The position numbers and the translations under genes are program-made. Shown one piece after another: positions 16,192 through 25,345 of a stretch of 64,000 nt of DNA. Each line of letters opens with the position of its first letter. The stretch's first letter is position 1. The notes beneath the pieces are model-generated. The model searched no databases, was not told where the DNA came from, and saw only the letters and a list, made by a program, of their open reading frames with translations. This DNA comes from Nostoc sp. S4 (GTDB lineage Bacteria > Cyanobacteriota > Cyanobacteriia > Cyanobacteriales > Nostocaceae), in the NCBI GenBank assembly GCA_029379225.1, contig JAQYWR010000039.1, positions 1 to 64,000 of the forward strand. Reading direction: 5' to 3'.

Positions 16192-18165
16192 ATGTCTCAA
16201 CCAACCATAGAATCAATCCTACAAGAGAATCGCCTTTTCCATCCTAGTTTGGAATTCTCACAAAACGCCCACATCAAGAGTCTGGAAGACTATCAGCGCC
16301 TTTACGACCAAGCCAAAGCCGATCCGCAACAATTTTGGGCAGATTTAGCCACAAAAGAATTAGCATGGTTCCAAAAATGGGATACAGTACTCGATTGGCA
16401 ACCGCCTTTTGCCAAGTGGTTCGTTGGCGGTAAGATTAATATTTCTTACAACTGTCTTGACAGACACCTGACTACTTGGCGCAAAAATAAAGCAGCACTG
16501 ATTTGGGAAGGCGAACCAGGAGACTCGCGTACCCTCACCTATGCCCAACTGCACCGTGAAGTTTGTCAGTTCGCCAATGTGTTGAAGCAACTGGGCGTAG
16601 AAAAAGGCGATCGCGTTGGTATTTATATGCCAATGATTCCGGAAGCTGCCATCGCTATGTTAGCCTGTGCGAGAATTGGCGCACCCCACAGCGTGGTATT
16701 TGGTGGTTTTAGTGCCGAAGCTTTGCGCGATCGCTTAATTGATGCCAAAGCTAAGTTAGTAATCACGGCTGATGGTGGCTGGCGCAAAGATGCGATCGTT
16801 CCCCTCAAAGAACAGGTAGATAAAGCCTTAGCTGATGGTGGTGTTCCCAATGTAGAAAATGTCTTGGTTGTCAAGCGCACCGGACAAGAAACTTATATGC
16901 AATTGGGGGGACGCGACCATTGGTGGCATGAGTTACAAAAAGATGCATCCGCTGATTGTCCTGCCGAACCAATGGACAGTGAAGATATGCTGTTTGTCCT
17001 CTACACTTCTGGCAGTACGGGCAAACCGAAGGGTGTGGTGCATACAACTGCTGGTTATAATTTGTATACCCACATGACCACCAAGTGGATCTTCGACCTG
17101 CAAGATACAGATGTATATTGGTGTACCGCAGATGTAGGCTGGATTACGGGACACAGCTACATTGTTTACGGCCCCCTTTCCAACGGTGCAACAACGATTA
17201 TGTATGAAGGTGCGCCGCGTGCTTCTAATCCTGGCTGTTTCTGGGATGTAATTGAAAAATACGGTGTCAATATTTTTTATACTGCACCTACGGCAATCCG
17301 AGCATTTATTAAGATGGGCGAACAACATCCCAAGGCGCGAAACTTATCTTCCTTGCGTTTGCTGGGAACCGTCGGCGAACCGATTAACCCAGAAGCTTGG
17401 ATGTGGTATCACAAAGTAATTGGTGGAGGCCGCTGTCCAATCGTGGATACTTGGTGGCAAACGGAAACTGGCGGTATCATGATTACACCGCTACCAGGGG
17501 CAATTCCCACCAAACCAGGTTCGGCAACGCTTCCCTTCCCTGGAATTCTTGCAGACATCGTGGATTTAGAAGGAAATTCCCTACCCAACAACGAAGGCGG
17601 TTATCTAGCAGTACGCCATCCTTGGCCGGGAATGATGCGGACAGTCTACGGCGATGCGGAACGCTTCCGCCGCACTTATTGGGAACATATCCCTCCCAAA
17701 GACGGTAAGTATACTTATTTTGCTGGTGATGGTGCTAGACGGGATGAAGATGGTTACTTTTGGGTAATGGGTCGCGTCGATGACGTACTCAATGTATCCG
17801 GTCATCGACTTGGTACAATGGAAGTAGAATCAGCCTTAGTTTCTCATCCAGCAGTGGCAGAAGCAGCGGTAGTGGGTAAGCCGGATGAACTCAAAGGTGA
17901 AGAAGTAGTTGCTTTTGTAACTTTAGAAGGTACTTACCAAGAAAGTGAACAATTGAGTAAAGAACTCAAGCAACACGTTGTCAAAGAAATTGGTGCGATC
18001 GCCCGTCCTGGAGAAATTCGCTTTACCGACGCTTTGCCGAAAACGCGATCGGGTAAGATTATGCGGCGCTTATTGCGAAATCTCGCTGCCGGACAAGAAG
18101 TATCTGGTGATACTTCAACTTTAGAAGATAGAAGCGTTTTGGATAAATTGCGAGAAGGCGCGTAG
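16192..18165 (+). CDS. acs: Acetyl-CoA synthetase
   Basis: 657 residues, full family length. It activates acetate with ATP and CoA to acetyl-CoA via acetyl-AMP in the cytosol. Motifs: the phosphate loop YTSGSTGKPKGVVHTTAGY (about residue 272), WWQTETGG, YFAGDGARRDEDGYFWVMGR, and the C-terminal PKTRSGKIMRR, where K622 is the catalytic lysine that is usually controlled by acetylation. The start ATG 16192 gives the normal N-terminus. It is monocistronic. Confidence 0.97.
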   Translation: MSQPTIESILQENRLFHPSLEFSQNAHIKSLEDYQRLYDQAKADPQQFWADLATKELAWFQKWDTVLDWQPPFAKWFVGGKINISYNCLDRHLTTWRKNKAALIWEGEPGDSRTLTYAQLHREVCQFANVLKQLGVEKGDRVGIYMPMIPEAAIAMLACARIGAPHSVVFGGFSAEALRDRLIDAKAKLVITADGGWRKDAIVPLKEQVDKALADGGVPNVENVLVVKRTGQETYMQLGGRDHWWHELQKDASADCPAEPMDSEDMLFVLYTSGSTGKPKGVVHTTAGYNLYTHMTTKWIFDLQDTDVYWCTADVGWITGHSYIVYGPLSNGATTIMYEGAPRASNPGCFWDVIEKYGVNIFYTAPTAIRAFIKMGEQHPKARNLSSLRLLGTVGEPINPEAWMWYHKVIGGGRCPIVDTWWQTETGGIMITPLPGAIPTKPGSATLPFPGILADIVDLEGNSLPNNEGGYLAVRHPWPGMMRTVYGDAERFRRTYWEHIPPKDGKYTYFAGDGARRDEDGYFWVMGRVDDVLNVSGHRLGTMEVESALVSHPAVAEAAVVGKPDELKGEEVVAFVTLEGTYQESEQLSKELKQHVVKEIGAIARPGEIRFTDALPKTRSGKIMRRLLRNLAAGQEVSGDTSTLEDRSVLDKLREGA

Positions 18166-18498
18166 GAATTTTAAATTTTGGTGAAGCAGCACGGTCTTCC
18201 CTAAGGAGAGACGCCCAGCGTATGATGCCCGTACCACTTTGTGGAACCAAGCTACGCCTAGCGTCTCCTTTAAAAGAAGGGCTGTAGGGCGCGCGGCGTA
18301 AAGCCTTGTATTAGCAAAGACACTGGGCAAAACCGCATAGCTTAGAGCGACGAGGTACAAGCGTCTGAGGGTTTCTACGCCAGTTGCTACAGCCGAAAAC
18401 GTCAAGTTTCGATGAGTTATTTTTACCAGAAAGCAGTATTTAATCCAAGGTTGAGAACTGAAGTGACTAAAAAAATCGATTTAGGTAGGTAGAAAGTT
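18166..18498. other. Intergenic region with palindromic interspersed repeats, 333 bp
   Basis: From about 18195 to 18275 an arm AAGGAGAGACGC pairs with AGCGTCTCCTTT, enclosing a GTACCACTTTGTGGAACCAA loop region. This is a relative of the GTACCACTTCCC / AAGCTACGC / GCGTCTC repeats at 41.8 and 48.9 kb. The remainder shows nothing gene-like. TAGGTAGGTAGAAAGTT precedes ATG 18499. Confidence 0.55.
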
Positions 18499-20769
18499 AT
18501 GGCAAATATCATTGGAACTTACGGTGATGATACCCTACTGGGTAGTAACAGTGCCGACACGATTAATGGTCTCTCGGGCAACGACACCATCACAGGTGGA
18601 GGCGGTAATGATACATTTGTTTACAATTTGGGCGACGGCATTGATACCATCACCGATTTTGGTGGCATTGGTAAAGGAATAAACCCAACACCAGCAGTGA
18701 TTGCCCAAGTGGATACTATGAAATTTCAAGGCGATAGATTAATTGCCAAAAACCTGCTGCTGACTCAAGATGGCAACAATCTGAAAATCGATTTTGAAGG
18801 GGTAGATGGCGAAGTCATCCTGCAAAACTTTGCCCTGGAAAATCTAGAGAACCTTAGTAAATCTACAGGAGCCACTGTAAACTCGGGCAATATTCTGTTT
18901 GCTGGACAAACTAGCATCACAGACAGCTTTGATATCTTCAATGCCAACTCCACCCAAAGCACTATCTTCAACAAGAATACAGTCACCTTCCTTAACGACT
19001 TGAACAACAATATTAATGGCTTTGACAACTCAGATGATGTAATCAATGGTCAGGGGGGTGATGACATTATTGATGGCAAAACTGGCAACGACCTTTTGAG
19101 AGGTGGTGCGGGCAATGACACCCTCAATGGTGGTGCAGGTGATGATTACTTAGATGATAACTATTTAATAGACTCACAAGGCGATAATCTGCTCTCTGGA
19201 AGTGATGGCAATGATTCTCTTAGTGCCTCTGGATACTACAATCATAACACCTCTGGTAATAATACCCTCAACGGTGGCGCTGATAATGATTTCTTAGATA
19301 TTAGCTATTCAACAGGTAATAACCTGCTCGATGGAGCTGATGGTAATGATTTCTTGTATGCCCGCGATTCAACAAGCAATAATCTACTTTTTGGTGGAGA
19401 TGGCAATGATACTCTTTTCAGTGGCACTGGTAATAACACCCTCAGTGGAGGGAATGGCAATGATTCTTTCTTAATTTATGCCTCCTCTTTATTAATAACT
19501 CAAACATTAGATGGAGGAACAGGCGACGATTCGCTGGGTATCTACGTCGATACTACCGAGGGAATCACTTCAACTTTTAATACTACCACTAGCATTGGAT
19601 CGATTACTGTAGGGACAACGAGATTAGTTAACTACAAAAATATTGAAGAATTAAGTATTTTAGGTACAGCCTACGATGACTACATTGTGGGAACCAATGG
19701 CAATGATACACTCGATGCAGGCAATGATGGTAACGATACCATAGATGGAGGCATAGGTGACGATTTGTTGTCTGTGGATTTTCTCAATTCTACTGAGGGA
19801 ATCACTTCAACTTTTAATATTAGTACTAACGTTGGAGCAATTACCGTAGGGACGAGATTAGTTAACTACAAAAATATTGAACGATTAAGTATCACAGGTA
19901 CATTCTTTGATGACTACATTGTGGGAAGTAATGGCAATGATACACCCGATCCGGGCGGGGATGGTAATGATACCATAGATGGAGGCACAGGTGACGATTT
20001 GTTATCCGTCAATTTTTTCGCTCCTACTGAGGGAATCACTTCAACTTTTAATACTACTACTAACGTTGGATCGATTAGCTCAGGGACGACATTGGTTAGC
20101 TACAAAGATATCGAACGATTAAGTATCATAGGTACAATCTATGATGACTATATTGTGGGGAACAATGGCAATGATATACTCTACGCGCTTGCTGGCAATG
20201 ATACGGTTATTGGCGGTAAAGGTAATGATTATTTGGGTGTTATAGGAAGTTCAAGCAGTAATAACATCCTTAATGGTGACGCTGGTGATGATACCTTAGA
20301 TGCTCAGTATTCATCAGGTGATAACCTACTCTCTGGGGGCGATGGGAATGATACTCTTTCAGCCTATGGTGCATTAGGCAATAACACTTTTTATGGTGGT
20401 TTTGGCAATGACTACCTCACAAGTGGTATTGGTAGTGACACCCTCTATGGAGGGGATGGTGCTGATATCTTTACTTTTAATAGTTTCAATGAAGGTGTAG
20501 ATAGTCTCTATGACTTCAACACCACTAATGAACTGATTCAAGTATCGGCTGCTGGTTTTGGTGGCGGGTTATCAACAGGTTTACTCAAAGCAAGTCAGTT
20601 TACGATCGGAACATCTGCAAGCAATAGTGTTCAGCGATTTATCTACAACAGCGCTACAGGTGAACTGTTCTTTGACCTTGATGGCAGTGTAGATGCATTT
20701 ACTCAGGTAAAACTTGCACAACTATCAGTTGGATTATCACTAACCGAAAACAACTTTGTGGTTGTTTAA
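18499..20769 (+). CDS. RTX-type calcium-binding protein
   Basis: 756 residues, no N-terminal signal peptide, very Gly/Asn/Asp-rich. Nonapeptides of the GGxGxDxLx type appear from about residue 10 to the end (GLSGNDTITGGGGNDTF, RGGAGNDTLNGGAGDDYL, YGGDGADIFTF). The last about 90 residues (from GADIFTFNSF to NNFVVV) form the C-terminal region that type I-secreted cyanobacterial hemolysin-like proteins share. It should be exported by a type I system (not in this window) and fold on binding Ca2+ outside the cell. No enzymatic domain is visible. Residues about 353-590 hold three copies of an 78-79-residue unit. Confidence 0.9.
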   Translation: MANIIGTYGDDTLLGSNSADTINGLSGNDTITGGGGNDTFVYNLGDGIDTITDFGGIGKGINPTPAVIAQVDTMKFQGDRLIAKNLLLTQDGNNLKIDFEGVDGEVILQNFALENLENLSKSTGATVNSGNILFAGQTSITDSFDIFNANSTQSTIFNKNTVTFLNDLNNNINGFDNSDDVINGQGGDDIIDGKTGNDLLRGGAGNDTLNGGAGDDYLDDNYLIDSQGDNLLSGSDGNDSLSASGYYNHNTSGNNTLNGGADNDFLDISYSTGNNLLDGADGNDFLYARDSTSNNLLFGGDGNDTLFSGTGNNTLSGGNGNDSFLIYASSLLITQTLDGGTGDDSLGIYVDTTEGITSTFNTTTSIGSITVGTTRLVNYKNIEELSILGTAYDDYIVGTNGNDTLDAGNDGNDTIDGGIGDDLLSVDFLNSTEGITSTFNISTNVGAITVGTRLVNYKNIERLSITGTFFDDYIVGSNGNDTPDPGGDGNDTIDGGTGDDLLSVNFFAPTEGITSTFNTTTNVGSISSGTTLVSYKDIERLSIIGTIYDDYIVGNNGNDILYALAGNDTVIGGKGNDYLGVIGSSSSNNILNGDAGDDTLDAQYSSGDNLLSGGDGNDTLSAYGALGNNTFYGGFGNDYLTSGIGSDTLYGGDGADIFTFNSFNEGVDSLYDFNTTNELIQVSAAGFGGGLSTGLLKASQFTIGTSASNSVQRFIYNSATGELFFDLDGSVDAFTQVKLAQLSVGLSLTENNFVVV
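19555..20262 (+). repeat. Three tandem about 235-bp units inside the RTX gene
   Basis: Units start at 19555, 19792 and 20026 with ACYGAGGGAATCACTTCAAC and run 237, 234 and about 230 bp. Each encodes TEGITSTFN, then VNYKNIE/VSYKDIE, then DDYIVG and a run of GNDT repeats. The copies differ by several codon changes, so the amplification is not the latest event. Confidence 0.85.
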
Positions 20770-20805
20770 TCGTGATTAACACTCTGCCATTATTCTAAGC
20801 ATAGG

Positions 20806-21030
20806 TTGCGAGGTGGTATTCTAAGCACATCGCATTCGATGTTAAAGCGGATCTTCTTGCTATCACTCAAATATAGCGCTTCTGTTTGGATGCAATACAC
20901 TTTGACCTCTGTTTTAAAAGGAAAGAGGCTCCTTGTAATAAGGGGCTGGGGGTTAGGTCTGTATTCCATGCAATTGAGAACTGCTATATATTGAGTTGCG
21001 AGGTGCTATTCTAAGTACATCACATTCGAT
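20806..21030 (+). repeat. Direct repeat pair downstream of the RTX gene
   Basis: A 35-bp sequence beginning TTGCGAGGTGGTATTCTAAG occurs at 20806-20840 and again at 20996-21030 with three differences. The 190-bp spacing encloses non-coding DNA. It lies in the 20770-21286 gene-free interval, in which I see no other feature besides AT-rich promoter-like DNA before the TPR gene. Confidence 0.65.
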
Positions 21031-21286
21031 TTATCAATCGAAGTCATTTTGAAAACCCATAGCCTACTTTATATAGATATAAGATATTGCTAAGCGATGG
21101 CAATATCTAAATCCTAAGCAAAGCGACGCCGAATAGCCTACTAATGAATTGACCTTAAGCACTCACTACCCAATTCTGACTCGCTTGGTCTGAGTTTAAT
21201 TTAACACGCTTGTTGGTAGGTTAGGCATTTAGTAACGCACCTCAATTTATCATGATAATCAGGACATTATTAAGACATTGAGGACA

Positions 21287-21964
21287 ATGAAATTGAAAAA
21301 GCAACACAAATCAATATTTGTTCAACCTCTTAGCTGTATAACGCTGAGTATCATAACTGCAATTGGCATATCACCATCAGTATTAGCAGTGACGGGAATT
21401 TCTCTGCATTCGCCTGAACAGGCTGTACAGAAACAACAGCCAAAAATAGCGCAATTTTCAAACACAGGGTCATCAGACCGAGCGCAGATTCTCCAACAAG
21501 CCAATGCTTTGTATAATCAAGGAGACTTCAAAGGTGCAGAGGAAAATTTACGGAAACTAATTAAACAATCTCCACAAGATGCCTTTGCACACTTTCAACT
21601 AGGAAACGTACTTTTTCAGCAAAAGAAATCAGAAGAAGCAATTAGCGCCTATCGAGAAGCCATTCACCTTCAGTCCAAATATGCTCTAGCTTACAATGGG
21701 ATTGGTATGGTTTATGCTAGCGAAAATCGCTGGGAAGAAGCTATTACTGAATATAAAAAAGCTTTAGAAATTAATCCCAATTATGCAGAAGCTCTGACGA
21801 ATTTTGCCTTGGCAATGTGGCAAACAAATAAAAAGGACGAGGCGTTATCTTCTTTAGAAAAAGCTTTAAAAATTTTCCAAGCCCAAAATAGAAATGAAAA
21901 AGTTAAACAAGTTGAACGAATCTTGCAAGAAATCAAAAAATCAGACGATCCTAGTGTTTCTTGA
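21287..21964 (+). CDS. Exported TPR protein
   Basis: 225 residues from ATG 21287; an in-frame TTG at 21278 would add three residues. A signal-like N-terminus (MKLKKQHKSIF then SCITLSIITAIGISPSVLAV) is followed by a short linker and about four tetratricopeptide repeats (from residue about 70: ALYNQGDFKGAEENLRKLIK, then AFAHFQLGNVLFQQKKSEEA and on). TPRs bind partner proteins; location is probably periplasm or membrane-attached. The partner is unknown. It is monocistronic. Confidence 0.85.
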   Translation: MKLKKQHKSIFVQPLSCITLSIITAIGISPSVLAVTGISLHSPEQAVQKQQPKIAQFSNTGSSDRAQILQQANALYNQGDFKGAEENLRKLIKQSPQDAFAHFQLGNVLFQQKKSEEAISAYREAIHLQSKYALAYNGIGMVYASENRWEEAITEYKKALEINPNYAEALTNFALAMWQTNKKDEALSSLEKALKIFQAQNRNEKVKQVERILQEIKKSDDPSVS

Positions 21965-22231
21965 AAATTAAATTATTCAAGGAATAAAAGTTAACAACAT
22001 TTTTTGAAAATTCGCTTCGATCGTGACTTTGCTAAAAATGCGATCGCTGAAGATGATTATGCGGCAATTGTCGCATAATCTGATTTTTAAATGAAAGACT
22101 GATGGATAAACCAAAAGAACAGTGCATGTAAGTAAAACAAGAAATTTTTGATACCTGTTGGTGATTTTTTACTATAATTATCTTTGTAATTAGATACTAT
22201 AGGAAATACTAAAAACAAACGGTTAAAGCCT

Positions 22232-23011
22232 ATGACTTCTGTATCGTCATTAACTTTACCAGACCACACCCAGTTACCAGATTCAGATGGTACATTCGTG
22301 AAAAATCTTCAGGAACATCCGCAAAGTATTTTAATTACGGATTCAATTAAACCTGTGCTAGAACAACACCATCTTGATGGACAATATTGTATCGGGCAAG
22401 ATTCTGGTATCTACTGGAGATTGACAGATCCTCCTGAGAAAGGTGCCGAAGCGCCAGATTGGTTTTATGTACCGAACGTACCCCCAACTCTTGATGGTAA
22501 AATGCGGCGTTCTTATGTACTGTGGAAGGAGTATGTTGCACCGTTAATTGTGTTGGAATTTGTCTCTGGAGACGGTTCAGAAGAACGAGACAAGACACCG
22601 CCATCACAAGCCGAAAGTGGAAATGTTGGTAAATTTTGGGTTTATGAGCAGGCAATTCGAGTGCCTTATTATGGAATTTATGAAGTAGCAAAAGCTCAGG
22701 TTGAGGTGTATCACCTCACGGATTTTACTTATCAACTGATGAAACCCAATGAAAGAGGACATTATCCAATTGCTCCTTTAGGAGTAGAGTTGGGAATTAG
22801 GCAAGGTTTCTATCAGAATGCAGAGTTACCTTGGTTGCGGTGGTGGGATGCACAAGGAAATTTACTCTTAACGGGTGAAGAACGCGCTGAAGTTGAGCGA
22901 CAAAGGGCTGAAGTTGAACGACAAAAGCGGCTATCAATTGCAGAGAAATTACGTACTCTCTCTGTTGAACAACTTAATGCTTTAGGAATTGACCCAGAAA
23001 TGTTGGATTAG
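22232..23011 (+). CDS. Uma2-family (PD-(D/E)XK-fold) protein
   Basis: 259 residues. Core APDWFYVPNVPP (Asp), then APLIVLEFVSGDGSEERDKT (Glu), then FWVYEQAIRVPYYGIYEVAK, is typical of the long Uma2 subgroup. The C-terminus has the usual coiled coil (RAEVERQRAEVERQKRLSIA) and a LSVEQLNALGIDPEML ending. The catalytic Lys position is not obvious. It converges on the next Uma2 gene, overlapping at the stop codons by four bases. Function within the cell is unknown for the family. Confidence 0.88.
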   Translation: MTSVSSLTLPDHTQLPDSDGTFVKNLQEHPQSILITDSIKPVLEQHHLDGQYCIGQDSGIYWRLTDPPEKGAEAPDWFYVPNVPPTLDGKMRRSYVLWKEYVAPLIVLEFVSGDGSEERDKTPPSQAESGNVGKFWVYEQAIRVPYYGIYEVAKAQVEVYHLTDFTYQLMKPNERGHYPIAPLGVELGIRQGFYQNAELPWLRWWDAQGNLLLTGEERAEVERQRAEVERQKRLSIAEKLRTLSVEQLNALGIDPEMLD

Positions 23012-23589
23012 AAAATATTATCGTCTACTAATAATACATCTTCATATATTGCTGCGATCGCACAACGAAAATCAACGCTAGCTAAATGTACTTCGTCTCC
23101 TTTTTCATAAGGGTAAAGTACCCAATGTCCTTCTTCATTACGGCGAAAGCATTCTACACTCATTCTGTCTGATGCAATTAGCACATATTCTTGTAAAGAT
23201 TCTAAGTGTCTGTAACTAGCAAATTTCTTTCCTCTGTCAAAGCTTTCTGTTGATTCAGAAAGCACTTCCACAACTAAGGAAGGATAGCACTTAAAATATT
23301 CAAATTCTCTATCTCTTAGATCGCAAGTAACCATTACATCAGGATAGAAATAGCGATTTATAACATCAATTTGGGCTTTCATATCTAACATATAGACACG
23401 GCAACCACTACCCCGGAGATGGTTTCGCAGCAGGACAAACAAATTTCCTACTACAGTCACATGAGCATCACTCGCCCCAGCCATTGCATAGACTTGCCCA
23501 TCAATATACTCGTGTTTAATTTCACTTACTTTCTCAGCTTCTAAATATTCTTCTGGGGAGATATAGTACTCGCTTTGGCTAATGACCAT
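23008..23589 (-). CDS. Uma2-family (PD-(D/E)XK-fold) protein
   Basis: 193 residues, the canonical short Uma2 length. Motifs: SPEEYLEAEKVSEIKHEYID, GQVYAMAGASDAHVTVVGNL, YPDVMVTCD (Asp), LVVEVLSESTESFDRGKKFA (Glu and Lys), YRHLESLQEYVLIASDRMSV. All core residues of the PD-(D/E)XK fold are in place. It overlaps the convergent Uma2 gene and is followed on the same strand by the efflux pump gene, but direction and spacing give no functional tie. Confidence 0.92.
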   Translation of the reverse strand: MVISQSEYYISPEEYLEAEKVSEIKHEYIDGQVYAMAGASDAHVTVVGNLFVLLRNHLRGSGCRVYMLDMKAQIDVINRYFYPDVMVTCDLRDREFEYFKCYPSLVVEVLSESTESFDRGKKFASYRHLESLQEYVLIASDRMSVECFRRNEEGHWVLYPYEKGDEVHLASVDFRCAIAAIYEDVLLVDDNIF

Positions 23590-23637
23590 TTTAGTACCTG
23601 AGTAGTTTTATCAAATATTTTAACCAATACAACAAAT

Positions 23638-25233
23638 TTAATGAGCGACAGCACCACCACTTGCCTTCACTTTTTTAAAGAATATAATTGCAATTCCACT
23701 CAATATTAAAGCAATACCAATAAAGTAGAAACAATCGTTAAAAGCCATCACAAATGCTTCTCGACGAACTATATTTGATATAGATGCGATCGCCTGATTT
23801 TGTGCCGTACTCAAATCCGCTCCTCGGCTGACAAAATACTGCGTCATCTGCTCGATTCGCTGTTGAGTTGTTGGGTCGTATAAAGATACTGCATCGCCTA
23901 ATCTATTCGAGTGTAATTGTTCTCTATTCGTTAATAAAGTTGCTAAAGAAGCAATTCCAATAGAACCGCCTAGATTCCGCATCATATTAAATAAACCGCT
24001 CGCTGAACCTGCTTCTTTCGGACTCAATCCCGCAGTGGCAATAGAACTAAGCGGTACCATAATTAGCGGTTGTCCCATTGCACGCACAAATTGTGACCAG
24101 CGTAACTGCTCTAATCCTGTTTGATTAGTCATTCCGGAATTCATAAATGCACTAATGGCAAACAAAGTGACCCCAACAGCCACCATTAACCGCACATCAA
24201 TACGTTGCATCAATCTTGGGATTAAAGGAATAATAAATAGTTGAGGAATCCCAGCCCACATCAATACTTCACCAATTTGCAGTGCATTATATTTTTGAAT
24301 TTGGGCAAGATACAGCGGTAAAATATAAATTGAACCATATAATCCTACTCCTAAAGACACGTTCACAATACTGGCTAAACCAAAGTTACGCCTTAATAAG
24401 AGTTTGAGATTAATAAATGGTTGTTTACGAGTTAATTCTATAAAGAAAAATACTGCCAAAAAAATTACGGCAACTACAGTCAAGCGCACAATCAATGCTG
24501 AACCAAACCAATCTTTGCGGCTACCTTCTTCTAAAACAACTTGCAGGGAACCTAATCCAATTGCCATTGCAATAATTCCCCACCAATCACCTTGTTTTAA
24601 CAAACTAATTTGTGCTGGTTCTTGTTTAATTCCATACCAAACCCCAGCTAGCATTAACGCACCTGGAATTAAATTGATATAAAAATTGTATTCCCAACCA
24701 AAATTTTCAGTTAACCAACCTCCTAATGTCGGACCAATTGATGGGGCAAAAACTGCACTAAAACCAAATGCCGCCAACCCTATTGATTGTTTGGACGGCG
24801 GTAAAGTCGTTAAGACAATTGTCATAGCGGTGGGAATTAGTACTCCGCCACTAAAACCTTGTAAGGCGCGGAATACAATCATGGAATTCAGATTCCACGC
24901 CCAAGCACAGCATATAGAAAAGAAAATAAATAATAGAGTATTTACTAATAAATAACGTCGTAGAGAAAAGACTCTGGATAACCATCCTGTTAAAGGAATG
25001 ACTACAATTTCTGCAACCAGATAAGCGGTAGAAATCCAAGAACCTTCTTCTAGAGTTGCGGCTAAACTTGCTTGAATATCTTGCAGCGAAGCATTAGTTA
25101 TTTGAATATCTAATACCGCCATAAACGCACCAAGCATACTCGCTAATACACCAATCCAGGTTCTTAGCGGTACGCGATCTGGTGGTATAGCAGGGTTATG
25201 TCCCTGCTGACGAATTACACCTGTATTAGCCAT
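23638..25233 (-). CDS. DHA2-family multidrug efflux permease (EmrB-like)
   Basis: 531 residues with 14 hydrophobic segments, as in DHA2 drug:H+ antiporters. Motifs include FMAVLDIQITNASLQDIQAS near the N-terminus and motif C (GFSAVFAPSIGPTLGGWLTE). It would pump drugs or amphiphiles through the inner membrane and hand them to the HlyD-type fusion protein encoded just upstream. Last gene of the marR-hlyD-DHA2 unit. The real substrate is unknown. Confidence 0.93.
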   Translation of the reverse strand: MANTGVIRQQGHNPAIPPDRVPLRTWIGVLASMLGAFMAVLDIQITNASLQDIQASLAATLEEGSWISTAYLVAEIVVIPLTGWLSRVFSLRRYLLVNTLLFIFFSICCAWAWNLNSMIVFRALQGFSGGVLIPTAMTIVLTTLPPSKQSIGLAAFGFSAVFAPSIGPTLGGWLTENFGWEYNFYINLIPGALMLAGVWYGIKQEPAQISLLKQGDWWGIIAMAIGLGSLQVVLEEGSRKDWFGSALIVRLTVVAVIFLAVFFFIELTRKQPFINLKLLLRRNFGLASIVNVSLGVGLYGSIYILPLYLAQIQKYNALQIGEVLMWAGIPQLFIIPLIPRLMQRIDVRLMVAVGVTLFAISAFMNSGMTNQTGLEQLRWSQFVRAMGQPLIMVPLSSIATAGLSPKEAGSASGLFNMMRNLGGSIGIASLATLLTNREQLHSNRLGDAVSLYDPTTQQRIEQMTQYFVSRGADLSTAQNQAIASISNIVRREAFVMAFNDCFYFIGIALILSGIAIIFFKKVKASGGAVAH

Positions 25234-25345
25234 AGTGTTGTTTCACTTCTCAGGTAGAGAAGTAAATAATTTGATGATTAAATCTTATACTCATCTGGAA
25301 TTTTTTCGTCATTAGTCATTTGTTCTTCGACTAATGACTAATGAC

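Noticed and set aside
18535..20769. Several minus-strand open frames inside the RTX gene
   Set aside because: They mirror the Gly/Asp codon repeats of the RTX gene and lack starts, ribosome sites and protein-like composition.
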